A DNA stretch of 64,000 nt, from positions 1 to 64,000 of the forward strand of contig QQVD01000029.1 in assembly GCA_003388555.1 (NCBI GenBank). The letters run 5' to 3'. The first letter of the stretch is position 1. The number at the start of each line of letters is the position of its first letter. This DNA is from Acidobacteriota bacterium. GTDB taxonomy: Bacteria > Acidobacteriota > Thermoanaerobaculia > Multivoradales > Multivoraceae. The notes beneath the pieces are model-generated. The model ran no database searches. It had not been told where the DNA came from and was given only the letters and a program-made list of their open reading frames with translations. Positions 1-8,274 of this stretch are shown piece after piece. A program made the position numbers and the translations under genes.

Positions 1-296
1 GGCGCCGCTGCGGAGCCGGCGCGACGCGCCGCCCGCACCCGTTCGCGCAGAGCGCTTCGCTGGTCGGCGCTGAGCGCACCGAGCTCGGTCCGCAGGTCGC
101 TGCGTTGTCCCGGCGAAAGGCCTCGCAGGTAGCGGCCCATCGACCCCTCCACCGTGCCGAGGCGCGCCGCCAGGGCATCGATCGAGGATCCGTCCCCCTG
201 CACCGTCTCGGCGCCCGCCGCGAGCTGCGTCGTGGACAGCGCCAGCATCGAGAGAGCGACCGTGACCGACGAGATCAGCAACCTTCGCAGCGACAT
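1..296 (-). CDS. Exported protein, third tandem paralogue (3' part outside window)
   Basis: Partial gene: the first 98 codons are in the window and the rest lies beyond base 1. The start is ATG at 296, with GGAGG about 6 nt upstream. Residues 1-25 form a typical signal peptide (a basic start, then a leucine/serine/valine-rich core ending in AAGAE). Residues from about 32 match the two neighbouring proteins almost word for word (LAARLGTVEGSMGRYLRGLS, then LGALSADQRSALRERVRAAR), so this is a third copy of the same family. The segment is rich in Arg, Glu and Gln and probably helical. I do not recognise the family and assign no function. Confidence 0.85.
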   Translation of the reverse strand, partial: MSLRRLLISSVTVALSMLALSTTQLAAGAETVQGDGSSIDALAARLGTVEGSMGRYLRGLSPGQRSDLRTELGALSADQRSALRERVRAARRAGSAAA

Positions 297-480
297 ACCG
301 CACCTCCGGAGGGCAACTGCCCATGGGTCGCTCGGCGGCCGCGCAGCCGCGGAGCGCGGCGAACGATATGGCGTTCGTGGGCGGATCGCCAGAGGCGATC
401 TCGCAGCCGGCGCAGCGACGGCTCCGACCTTGCTCCGAGGCTGGCGGAGCAACGTGGTGACGGTGGTGGGGAGGACCGAG

Positions 481-511
481 CCGGACGATGCCCTGCAGGG
501 CAGCCGTCCGG
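481..511 (-). terminator. GC-rich hairpin about 30 nt after the first complete paralogue
   Basis: CCGGACG at 481-487 pairs with CGTCCGG at 505-511, and the interior holds the perfect palindrome TGCCCTGCAGGGCA (489-502). It lies 30 nt downstream of the stop codon at 541-543. There is no T-tract, so this is a structural terminator or mRNA-end candidate and not a classical intrinsic terminator. The next paralogue ends in a hairpin at a similar distance, which supports a real function. Confidence 0.5.
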
Positions 512-540
512 CCTACCGCCGGGACGGTTGGTCTACAGCC

Positions 541-1560
541 CTACTCGTCGACGCCGAAGCTCATCAGCTCGACCGGCAGGCTGGGGCCGATGACGCGCAC
601 GATGGCGTTGAAGGGCAGCGGCGCGCCGGTGTCGGGCCCGCCCATCGGCGTCACGTCGGGCACCGTGGGCGCGAGGTTGGCGCCGTAGATGAAGTTGGTC
701 GGGCCCCGCTTGCCGCCACCACCGGTGAAGGTGATGCCGTGGAAGGGGTTGCCGAGAACTCCACGATCGGAGTTCACGTCGACCGCGACGTTGTTCACCG
801 AGGTGGCCGGTGCGTAGGGTGTGTAGGGCGACGAGTTGGCAGACTGGGCGACCACGACGACGAAGGGGCCGCTCATCCCCTGCAGGCTCGAATCGCTCAC
901 CGTGATGGTGTTGAGGCCGACTGCCGCCGAGCGGAAGGTGGAGTAGAGGACCGGCGCCTGGCCGGTGCCGTTCGGCGGACCGGCGACGACCACCGTCGCG
1001 GACCCGCTGGTGCCCCGTTCCGCGAAGGTGAACACGCCGTTCATCTGGAACTGGATCTGGCTGATGGTGTGGGGATCGCCGAATCCGGTGTCGAAGTAGT
1101 TGCCGACCAACTCACCCGGGGCGCCTCCCCGCAGCTGCAGCCCTCGCGGTACCCGGAAGACGTGTGGCACCCCGGTGTCGTACTGCAGCGTCGGGTTGGG
1201 GCCGCGCTGCGCCGCCGTGGCGTTCTCCGGTGAGGCCGCGCGATCGAGCCGGCGGGCCGCGGCACCCGGACGCCGGGCGGAGCGCACCTCCTGGCGCAGC
1301 GCGGTGCGCTGGTCGGCGCTCAGGGCGCCGAGCTGGGTCCTCAGCTCGCTGCGCTCCTGCGCCGACAACCCGCGCAGGTAGCGGCCCATCGATCCCTCCA
1401 CCGCGCCGAGCCGCGCGGCGAGCGCCTCGTAGGAGGCCGCCGAGACGCCGTCGGAACCGGGCGCCGCGTGGGCGGCGGGCCTCTGCAGCAGCGCAGCGAC
1501 CAACGCGACAGCGGTCAGAGCAATCAGGACGAGAGGCCTTTCAGCCCTTGGAGCGACCAT
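541..1560 (-). CDS. Exported protein of unknown family, tandem paralogue 2
   Basis: 339 residues. I chose ATG at 1560 because GGAGG stands 6 nt upstream and because it places a clean signal peptide at the N-terminus (MVAPRAERPLVLIALTAVAL, cleavage near AHAAPG). Residues about 35-105 are a charged helical segment (LGAVEGSMGRYLRGLSAQER and LGALSADQRTALRQ). Residues about 120-339 look like an all-beta domain rich in Gly, Thr, Val and Asn, with TGFGDPHTIS, GITFTGGGGKRGPTNF and a C-terminus ending in PVELMSFGVDE. No catalytic motif is visible. The adjacent copies are very similar, which implies recent duplication. A surface or extracellular structural role is a guess. Confidence 0.85.
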   Translation of the reverse strand: MVAPRAERPLVLIALTAVALVAALLQRPAAHAAPGSDGVSAASYEALAARLGAVEGSMGRYLRGLSAQERSELRTQLGALSADQRTALRQEVRSARRPGAAARRLDRAASPENATAAQRGPNPTLQYDTGVPHVFRVPRGLQLRGGAPGELVGNYFDTGFGDPHTISQIQFQMNGVFTFAERGTSGSATVVVAGPPNGTGQAPVLYSTFRSAAVGLNTITVSDSSLQGMSGPFVVVVAQSANSSPYTPYAPATSVNNVAVDVNSDRGVLGNPFHGITFTGGGGKRGPTNFIYGANLAPTVPDVTPMGGPDTGAPLPFNAIVRVIGPSLPVELMSFGVDE

Positions 1561-1709
1561 GGCAACCTCCAACATCGGAGTCTCAGCGTAGCGGTTTCGG
1601 AGACAGGCGGACTCTAACCGGAAGGCGACCTCTCTGGCGCGGGCGGTGGCAGCCCGCAACGGCAGTCAGAGTCGCGGGGCCGGGGCTCTTCTGGCCCGGA
1701 GCTGCTGCC

Positions 1710-1741
1710 GGGCCGTGCGTCGTTCTTCGGAGTCACGGCCC
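1710..1741 (-). terminator. Hairpin after the second complete paralogue
   Basis: GGGCCGTG (1710-1717) pairs perfectly with CACGGCCC (1734-1741) around a 16-nt loop, 34 nt downstream of the stop at 1775-1777. It has no T-tract. Its position relative to the stop matches the hairpin at 481-511 although the sequence differs. Confidence 0.5.
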
Positions 1742-1774
1742 TGCTCAACCCTCAGGACGCCAAGGGCGACTCGT

Positions 1775-2788
1775 CTACTCGTCGACGCCGAAGCTCATCA
1801 GCTCGACCGGCAGGCTGGGGCCGATGACGCGCAAGATGGCGTTGAACGGCAGCGGTGCGCCGGTGTCGGGGCCGCCCATCGGCGTCACGTCGGGCACGGT
1901 CGGGGACGGATTGGCGCCGTAGACGAAGTTGGTCGGGCCCCGCTTGCCGCCACCGCCGGTGAAGGTGATGCCGTGGAACGCGTTTCCCCGACCCCCGCCC
2001 TGCGAGTTGACGTCGACCGCGATGTTGTTGCGAGTGGTCGAGGGAGAGTAGGGGGTGTAACCGGATCCTGTCTGGTTGGGGCTCTGGCTCACCACGACGA
2101 CGAACGGCCCGCTCATCCCCTGCAGGTTCGAGTCCGAGAGCGTCCACGTGTTGAGGCCGACGCTCGCCGTACTGAAGACGGAGAACTGGATCGGAGCCTG
2201 CCCGCCTGCCGACGGTGGACCGGCGACGATCAGTGTCAACGACCCTCCCCGTTGCGGCTGACCGAAGGTGAAGACGCCGTTCATCTGGAACTGCACCTGG
2301 CTGATCGTGTGGGGATCGCCGAAGCCGGTGTCGAAGTAGTTGCCGACCAGATCGCCGAGTCGCCCGCCTCGCGGAGCGGGCACATTGACCGTTGGTACCC
2401 GGAAGTCGTGCGGCACTCCGGTGTCGTACTGCAGCGTCGGATTGGACCCGCGCTGCGCCGCCGTGGCGCTCTCGGGCGCGGCGACGCGACGCGACGCCCC
2501 CTCCGGACGACGGCTCGAGCGCACCTGCTGCCGCAGCGCTGTGCGCTGGTCGGCGCTCAGGGCGCCGAGCTGAGCCTTCAGCTCGCTGCGCTCCTGCGCC
2601 GACAAACCCTTCAGGTACCGACTCATCGATCCCTCCACCGCGCCGAGCCGCGTGGCGAGCGCCTCGTAGGAGGCCGCCGAGACGCCGTCGGAGCCGGGCG
2701 CCGCGTGGGCGGCGGGCTGGTGCTGCAGCAGTGCGAATGCCGCGACTCCGGCCAGCAGACAGAGGGGCAGCAATCGACGCACGACCAT
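1775..2788 (-). CDS. Exported protein of unknown family, tandem paralogue 1
   Basis: 337 residues. The start is ATG at 2788 with GGAGG 6 nt upstream (CCGGAGGTCCTGC-ATG). The signal peptide is roughly residues 1-27 (MVVRRLLPLCLLAGVAAF, cleavage after AHA). The same two-part structure as the downstream copy follows: a helical segment (LGAVEGSMSRYLKGLSAQER) and a beta-rich domain containing TGFGDPHTIS, GITFTGGGGKRGPTNF and the shared C-terminal PVELMSFGVDE. Divergence between copies is concentrated in the signal peptide and in loops, such as the Asn/Gln/Tyr-rich region around residue 235. The role is unknown. This copy is the first of the series in transcription order. Confidence 0.85.
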   Translation of the reverse strand: MVVRRLLPLCLLAGVAAFALLQHQPAAHAAPGSDGVSAASYEALATRLGAVEGSMSRYLKGLSAQERSELKAQLGALSADQRTALRQQVRSSRRPEGASRRVAAPESATAAQRGSNPTLQYDTGVPHDFRVPTVNVPAPRGGRLGDLVGNYFDTGFGDPHTISQVQFQMNGVFTFGQPQRGGSLTLIVAGPPSAGGQAPIQFSVFSTASVGLNTWTLSDSNLQGMSGPFVVVVSQSPNQTGSGYTPYSPSTTRNNIAVDVNSQGGGRGNAFHGITFTGGGGKRGPTNFVYGANPSPTVPDVTPMGGPDTGAPLPFNAILRVIGPSLPVELMSFGVDE

Positions 2789-2841
2789 GCAGGACCTCCG
2801 GATCGAAGAGGATACGAACGATGAGACCGGGAACAGTACGG

Positions 2842-2847
2842 ATTCTA
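2842..2847 (-). promoter_or_regulatory. Candidate -10 element upstream of the paralogue array
   Basis: The minus strand reads TGTAGAATCCG, giving TAGAAT (5 of 6 to TATAAT) about 55 nt upstream of the ATG at 2788. The second paralogue has the related GTTAGAGTCCG about 55 nt upstream of its own ATG (around 1611-1616). No convincing -35 box is seen. The shared TAGARTCCG core is the only support. Confidence 0.35.
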
Positions 2848-2931
2848 CAGCCAACCCTGTGCCCGTCCATGCCCGATCGGAACGGGCGGGTGACCGGCGG
2901 CCGACGGGTCCGGATCCGGCGTTCGATTCGC

Positions 2932-4251
2932 CTACTCGCGCTGGACCCTGGTCTCGGCGACGCCGCGCGCCCGCTCGAGGAGACCGCGCACCTCCGGCGA
3001 CGCCGGCTCGATCGCTAGCGCGCGTTCGAGCTCGACGATCGCCGCCTCGACCTCGCCGTGCGCCAGCAGCTCCTGGGCCAGCGCACGCCGCAGGTCAGGC
3101 GATCCCGGATCGACCGCGACGCCGCGCCGGAACGCCTCGAGGGCCTCGTCACGACGGCCGAGTGCCCGCAGGCTGAGACCCAGATTGCGGTGCAGCGTCC
3201 CGTCGTCGAGGCCGAGTCGTGACGCCGCTCCGAACTCGCCGATCGCCTCGTCGTGCCGCCCGGCGAGGCCGAGCGCCACGGCGTAGTTGTGACGGATCAC
3301 CGGGTCCGACGGCCGGGCGCGGACCGCACGCCGCAGGGCGGCGAGGCCCCCGGCGCCCTCGGAGCGCGCTCCGGCCCGCGCCAGCGCCTCCGGGTGCACC
3401 GCCAGGAGCTGCGCCCGCAGCGGATCGGCGAACACCGCCGAGCGCTCGCCCTGCAGCTGCAGGTGCCGCCGCGCCGACTCGACATCTCCCAGCGCGCGAT
3501 GGCTCATCGCCAGCGGATGGTGGGCTCTGGTCGCCCCCGGGTCCTCCTGCAGACAACGCTGCAGCAGATCGATCGCCTCGACGTGCTCGCCGGCCAGCTG
3601 GGCCGCCTCGCCGAGACCGCAGAGAGCCGCGGCGCTGGAAGGCTGGCGCGCCAGGACGTCGCTCCAGAGCTGCTCGGCGCGCTCGCTCTCGCCCCGCCTC
3701 CAGACCAGGTCGGCGAGTGCCAGACGCGACGCGAGCTGGTCGGGAGAGCGGGCGACCGCCTGCTCGAACGCCGCCACCGCCTCGTCCTGGCGCTGCAGCT
3801 CGGTGAGCGCGAGGCCTGCGAGATGGTGCCAGCGCCCGTCGTCCGGCAGCATGCTCGCAGCGTTGCGGTAGCTGATCGTCGCCGCGTCGAGCGCACCGTA
3901 GGCGTGCTGCACGATGCCCAGACGACCCAGCTCCTCGCCGAGCTCGGCGGCAGTCGTCTCGTGGCTCGCCAGCAGCGACGCGACGCTGCGCTCGGCGCGC
4001 AGCACACGCACCCGCGCCGGGCCGTCCAGCTGCGGGTAGTCGCTCGACTCGACGGCCACGAGCTCCACCCCGAATCTCTCCGGAGCGAGAGCGGCGAGCT
4101 CCGGCAGTCCGAGGTCCGGCCCCTGGCGATCGCCCCTGGAGCACGCGATCGGCAGTGCGACGACGGCGACCACCAGGCCAGCCGCCAGCGCGGCGCGAGA
4201 TCGCCGGCGTGACGCCACGGACCGCACCGATCCGCTACCAGGGTGGCTCAC
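2932..4251 (-). CDS. TPR-repeat lipoprotein
   Basis: 439 residues from GTG at 4251, which overlaps the end of the upstream UnbV gene by 17 nt and leaves a short basic N-terminus, a hydrophobic stretch (ALAAGLVVAVVALPIAC) and a lipobox Cys near residue 34. After a linker, residues about 120-435 are serial tetratricopeptide repeats with the usual W-LG-Y-A-F-P pattern (AVAAFEQAVARSP, AIVELERALAIEPASPEVR). TPR arrays bind proteins, so this is probably a periplasmic scaffold. It is the last gene of a coupled series with the UnbV, parvulin and sulfatase-fold genes, which suggests a joint role. An upstream in-frame start would add a long Arg-rich tail and is unlikely. Confidence 0.85.
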   Translation of the reverse strand: MSHPGSGSVRSVASRRRSRAALAAGLVVAVVALPIACSRGDRQGPDLGLPELAALAPERFGVELVAVESSDYPQLDGPARVRVLRAERSVASLLASHETTAAELGEELGRLGIVQHAYGALDAATISYRNAASMLPDDGRWHHLAGLALTELQRQDEAVAAFEQAVARSPDQLASRLALADLVWRRGESERAEQLWSDVLARQPSSAAALCGLGEAAQLAGEHVEAIDLLQRCLQEDPGATRAHHPLAMSHRALGDVESARRHLQLQGERSAVFADPLRAQLLAVHPEALARAGARSEGAGGLAALRRAVRARPSDPVIRHNYAVALGLAGRHDEAIGEFGAASRLGLDDGTLHRNLGLSLRALGRRDEALEAFRRGVAVDPGSPDLRRALAQELLAHGEVEAAIVELERALAIEPASPEVRGLLERARGVAETRVQRE

Positions 4252-6244
4252 CCGGCGTCCCTTCCCCCTCGCGCAGGGCGACGTAGGAGTCGACCGCGTC
4301 GCCGATCTGGAATCGTTCGCTGCGCCCGCTCGGCCACACGACCAGCAACGAGTGCTGAGCCGTGTCAGCCGCCGCTGTGTCCTGAGGCTCACGTGCCGCC
4401 GGTTCATCCCTCGGCTCTCCTCCGCCGAGCGCGAAGAGCGCCCGTGGATCGTGCGCGCAGAGATAGCTGCCGTCGGCGGCGATGCGTCGCAGCACGGGCT
4501 GCCCGCCCTCGAGCACGACCAGCGCTCCCAGCGCGTCGCGCCAGGCTTGGTGCGTGCGATCGCCGCCGGTCGTGTGGGATGCCGCTGAGCCCGGCGTCGC
4601 CTTCGTCAGCGCCCGCACGCCGAGCCAAGGGCGCGGCGCGGCGCGGTTCTCGAGCACGATCGCCGGTCCGTCGTTGCTGGTCACCACCAGATCGCTGTCG
4701 CCGTCCTCGTCGAGGTCGGCGCGCAGCAGGCCCCGCCCCACCGTCGAGAGCTCCCAGACGCTGCCGGATCGCGCCGTGACCTCCTCGAAGGTGCCGCTGC
4801 CGTCCGCGACGCCGCGGAAGAGCTGGTGGGCCTGGCGGTACGGCCACGGGTCGCCACTGAGCTCGAGCGCCTCGTCGAGGCGCACCGCGCCGTTGACCAC
4901 CGCGAGATCGAGGGCACCGTCGCGGTCGGCGTCGAGGAAGGCGACGCCGAAGCCGGTGCGCGGCAGGCTCGCCGCAGCCATGCCCGAGGCCAGGCTGCGG
5001 TCGCTGAACCAGGCACCGTCCTCGTTGCGGTACACGGTGTTGGTCTCGCCGCCGAGGTGGGTCAGCACGAGGTCGAGGTCGAGGTCGCCATCGAAGTCGG
5101 CGGTGTCGACGCCCATCGACGACTCGGCCAGGCCGGCGGCGTTCACCGCGGCGCCGGAGATCATCGCGTTCTCCTCGAAACCGCCGCCGCCCAGATTGCG
5201 CCACAGATGGTTGGGCCGCTGGTCGTTGGCGACGTAGACGTCGAGCCAGCCGTCGCGGTCGAAGTCGGCCGCCACCACCCCCATGCTGGTGCTGCGCAGG
5301 CCGGAGATCCCCATCTCGAGCGAGACGTCGACGAAGCGCCCGCCGACGTTGCGGTAGAGCGTGTCGGCGACTCCCTCGTAGCTCATCGGCCCGCAGTAGT
5401 CGCGACGACCACGCGGCGAGAAGCAGGGCTTGGCCAGCTCCGTCGTCCAGCGAGCGTAGTTGGTCACCCACAGGTCGAGCCAGCCGTCGCGGTCGTAGTC
5501 GAAGAAGGAGGCGCTGAGGCTCCAGCGCGCCTCGTCGGCGCCGGCGGCTCCTTCGGCGCGCACGAAGCTGCCGTCGCCGCGACCGAGCCAGAGCTCGTTC
5601 GGCCCGTGGTGGGTGAGATAGAGGTCGACGGCACCGTCGCCGTCGACGTCGGCCGCCGCGACCCCCTGGGCGGAGGGTGACCGCCCGATCCCGGCGCGCT
5701 CGCTGATGTCGACGAAGCGCCAGGCTCCGCGGCGCGAGCCCTGGTTGGCGTAGACACGGTGCCAGCGCTCGTCGACAGCGCTCGCCGCCGGGGCCGCCGG
5801 CGCGTCCGCGTCGCCGGGGACCTCGTGCGGCGGCTCGCCCCCCTGGACGAAGAAGAGATCGAGATCGCCGTCGCCGTCGAAGTCGGCCGCCGCCGCGCCC
5901 GAGCCGGTGATCTCGGGGAAGCGGAACGCTCCGCGCCGGCCGCTGCGGTGCACGAAGTCCACTCCCGCCGAAGCCGTCACGTCGACCCACGCGGCGTCGC
6001 CACCGGCACCGGGCGTCCCGACGCGGTCCGTGCCCGCGCGAGACGCCTTCTCCGAGGGAGGTCCGCCACAGGCGGCGGCGAGGACGAAGGCGCAGCCGGC
6101 GAGCACACCGTTCGCGGCCGACCAGCGCACTCGGCCCTCTCGTGCCAGCGGCTCCCGCGGCGGGAGGCGGCCGAGACACCGTCGTCGCAGCGACGGTCGT
6201 CGCCGCGGCGCCACGGTCCACTCACGGAACGCCGCTCCCGTCAC
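4235..6244 (-). CDS. FG-GAP/VCBS-repeat lipoprotein with C-terminal ASPIC/UnbV domain
   Basis: 669 residues. The GTG start at 6244 overlaps the upstream stop as GTGA. A lipoprotein signal precedes the Cys in VLAAACGG. Residues about 75-500 contain repeated calcium-binding FG-GAP blades of the type ADFDGDGDLDLFFV, VDVDGDGAVDLYLTHHG and DYDRDGWLDLWVTNY, forming a probable beta-propeller. The C-terminal 140 residues end in LLVVWPSGRSERFQIG, the signature of the ASPIC/UnbV domain. Family members are exported; their molecular function is not established. Unlike the related gene at 25785-28277 it has no internal stop. It is coupled on both sides to the parvulin and TPR genes. Confidence 0.9.
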   Translation of the reverse strand: MTGAAFREWTVAPRRRPSLRRRCLGRLPPREPLAREGRVRWSAANGVLAGCAFVLAAACGGPPSEKASRAGTDRVGTPGAGGDAAWVDVTASAGVDFVHRSGRRGAFRFPEITGSGAAAADFDGDGDLDLFFVQGGEPPHEVPGDADAPAAPAASAVDERWHRVYANQGSRRGAWRFVDISERAGIGRSPSAQGVAAADVDGDGAVDLYLTHHGPNELWLGRGDGSFVRAEGAAGADEARWSLSASFFDYDRDGWLDLWVTNYARWTTELAKPCFSPRGRRDYCGPMSYEGVADTLYRNVGGRFVDVSLEMGISGLRSTSMGVVAADFDRDGWLDVYVANDQRPNHLWRNLGGGGFEENAMISGAAVNAAGLAESSMGVDTADFDGDLDLDLVLTHLGGETNTVYRNEDGAWFSDRSLASGMAAASLPRTGFGVAFLDADRDGALDLAVVNGAVRLDEALELSGDPWPYRQAHQLFRGVADGSGTFEEVTARSGSVWELSTVGRGLLRADLDEDGDSDLVVTSNDGPAIVLENRAAPRPWLGVRALTKATPGSAASHTTGGDRTHQAWRDALGALVVLEGGQPVLRRIAADGSYLCAHDPRALFALGGGEPRDEPAAREPQDTAAADTAQHSLLVVWPSGRSERFQIGDAVDSYVALREGEGTPGEPPW

Positions 6245-8274
6245 CCGCCCGGCTCCGCGTCCGCCTCCGCCTCGGCGACCGCGTCGAGCCCGAGCTGCTG
6301 GCGCACGTTGTCGGCGTGGAACTCGAAGTCGATCCCGTCGAGAAGGCGGTCCGTCGTCCGGGTGAGCAGCTCACCGCTACGCATCCTGCGGTAGTCGCGG
6401 CGCACCGCCTCGCGCGCGTCTTCCCAGCTCCGCGGCTCGGGAGCCCGACGCTCGAGGACCTGGATCAGCCAGAGCGATCCGTCGATGCGCAGCGGCGGGG
6501 TCACGCCGACACTGGCCATCTGGAGCACGTGTCGCACCGCCTTGGGATCGAGCGCGCCGCGCAGCTCGGAGAAGCGCAGCACGCCGAGCTCGACGAGCTC
6601 ACCGTCGAGCGCGCCGACCACCTCCGGCAGCTGCTCGCCGCTGGCGACGCGGCGACGCAGGCTCTCGAGCCGTGCCAGCGAGACGCCGCCGTCGGGCGCG
6701 CGGAAGGCGATCAGGTCGAAACTCGTCTCGCTGCGGTACTCGTCGCGGCGCTGCTCGAAGAACTCCCGCACCGGACCGCGGCCGGCGTCGCCCTCGACCA
6801 GCAGGCGGTCCAACTCGAGGCCCACTTCGCCGGACAGCTCCGAGGCGAACCGGCGGCGCCTTTCCTCGGCCTCGAGTCGTCGCCGCACCCGTGAGACGAC
6901 CTCCGGGCGGTCGGCGAACCCGCTGCGCTCGGCCGCCACGGCGAGCAGTCCCGAGGTCTGCAGCTCGCGGTAGTGCCGCCACGCAGCCGCAGCGCGCAGG
7001 CCCTGGGGCACACGGCGCAGGCGGCGCTCCAACTCTTCACGGCTCAGCGTCACGTCGCCGAGGCGCAGGATCGGAGGCGAGACCGACAACTGGGCATCCG
7101 CAGACCCGCCGCCGGGCTCGTCATAGGCCTGTGCCTCCGAGAGACCGAACACCTCCGCGGCGTCGTGCTCCTGGTCTGGCTCGAGCTCCACCGGCGACCC
7201 GCCGCCGGCCGCCGGGATGGTGGCCTGGTCCAGCGGTGCCAGCTCCCCCGCCAGCGCCTCGACCTCCGGCCGGGCCCACACGATGCTGCCCTCCGGCGGA
7301 GCCTCCTGCCGCTCCACCCACTGCTCGATCCACTCGTCGCGGCGCTCCTGGATCAGCTCGGCGCGGATCTGCGCCGCGACCTGGCTGAGCGGGAAGACCG
7401 CGTCCTCCACCCGCTGCGCGACGTGCAGCAGCATCCCCCCTCCGGCGACCCGGATCGGCTGGCTGACCTCTCCCTCGGCGAGAGCGAAGGCGATCTCCTC
7501 CAGCTCCGGCGGCAACGTGCCGCGATCGATCCAACCGACCTCGCCGCCGAGCGGAGCGGTCTCCGATTCGGAGTAGGTGCGGGCCAGGGTGGTGAAGGGC
7601 TCGCCGGCAGCGGCACTGGCGCGCAGCTGCTCCAGCAGCTCGCGGGTGCGCTCCCAGCCGCCCTCGTCGGCGACGTCGCGAACCAGCAGCGTCGAGAGCA
7701 GCACCCGGCCGCGCTGGGCGAACCGCGTGTCGCGTTGCTGCTCGTAGCGCTGGGCCACCTCCTCGTCGCCGGGCACGGGGGCCGTCTCTCCGGCGAGCAG
7801 CTCGGCGGCGTAGAGGCGGGCGATCTCCTGCGCCACCCGGCGAGGCGGCAGATCGGCCAGCCGTGTCGCTTCGAGCTCGTTGGCCGCCGTGACGGGAGCG
7901 ACCTCCGCGCTGGTGGTGGCGGAATCCTCATCGTCACCCACACCCTCCGCGGCGCGAGACTCGAAGTGGCGCTCGAGGGCGATCTGACGCGACAACTGAC
8001 CGTAGGTCTCGAGCACGTCGAGATCGGCGCGCAACCGCTGAGCCTCGGGCAGACCCTGCAGCTCCCGCTCGACATCGGCGAAGGTGATCTCTCCGCCGCG
8101 ATAGCTCGCCACGACCTCGGGTGCGGGTCGCGAGCAGCCGTTCGACGCCGGCAGGACCGCGACCCCCAACACCACGAGGGACAGGAGCGGGCGGCGGCGC
8201 GGCCCGCTCGGGAGGGGCCGACCGCGAACACCGGCTCGCGGACGGGGAGTCGAGAGAGGTTCTGCCACGCTCAC
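6241..8274 (-). CDS. Exported parvulin-type (PpiC/SurA-like) peptidyl-prolyl isomerase
   Basis: 677 residues from GTG at 8274 (GTGA overlap with the upstream stop). The N-terminus has a hydrophobic segment (LLSLVVLGVAVLPASNGC) that is either a lipoprotein signal with a non-ideal lipobox or an anchor. Residues about 55-130 resemble the SurA N-terminal helical region. A parvulin domain follows: RVLLSTLLVRDV, then FTTLARTYSESETAPLGGEV, GWIDRGTLPPELEEIAFAL and a closing LLHVAQRVED. The second half repeats the layout (a SurA-like helical part, then a degenerate parvulin-like fold around LIAFRAPDGGVSLARLESL). It probably folds or escorts secreted proteins. A second enzyme of the same two-part design lies two genes upstream. 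Confidence 0.85.
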   Translation of the reverse strand: MSVAEPLSTPRPRAGVRGRPLPSGPRRRPLLSLVVLGVAVLPASNGCSRPAPEVVASYRGGEITFADVERELQGLPEAQRLRADLDVLETYGQLSRQIALERHFESRAAEGVGDDEDSATTSAEVAPVTAANELEATRLADLPPRRVAQEIARLYAAELLAGETAPVPGDEEVAQRYEQQRDTRFAQRGRVLLSTLLVRDVADEGGWERTRELLEQLRASAAAGEPFTTLARTYSESETAPLGGEVGWIDRGTLPPELEEIAFALAEGEVSQPIRVAGGGMLLHVAQRVEDAVFPLSQVAAQIRAELIQERRDEWIEQWVERQEAPPEGSIVWARPEVEALAGELAPLDQATIPAAGGGSPVELEPDQEHDAAEVFGLSEAQAYDEPGGGSADAQLSVSPPILRLGDVTLSREELERRLRRVPQGLRAAAAWRHYRELQTSGLLAVAAERSGFADRPEVVSRVRRRLEAEERRRRFASELSGEVGLELDRLLVEGDAGRGPVREFFEQRRDEYRSETSFDLIAFRAPDGGVSLARLESLRRRVASGEQLPEVVGALDGELVELGVLRFSELRGALDPKAVRHVLQMASVGVTPPLRIDGSLWLIQVLERRAPEPRSWEDAREAVRRDYRRMRSGELLTRTTDRLLDGIDFEFHADNVRQQLGLDAVAEAEADAEPGG

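Noticed and set aside
2932-4407. Longer 491-residue form of the TPR lipoprotein
   Set aside because: The extra N-terminus is Arg/Ser-rich and would bury the lipoprotein signal; GTG at 4251 places the signal correctly.
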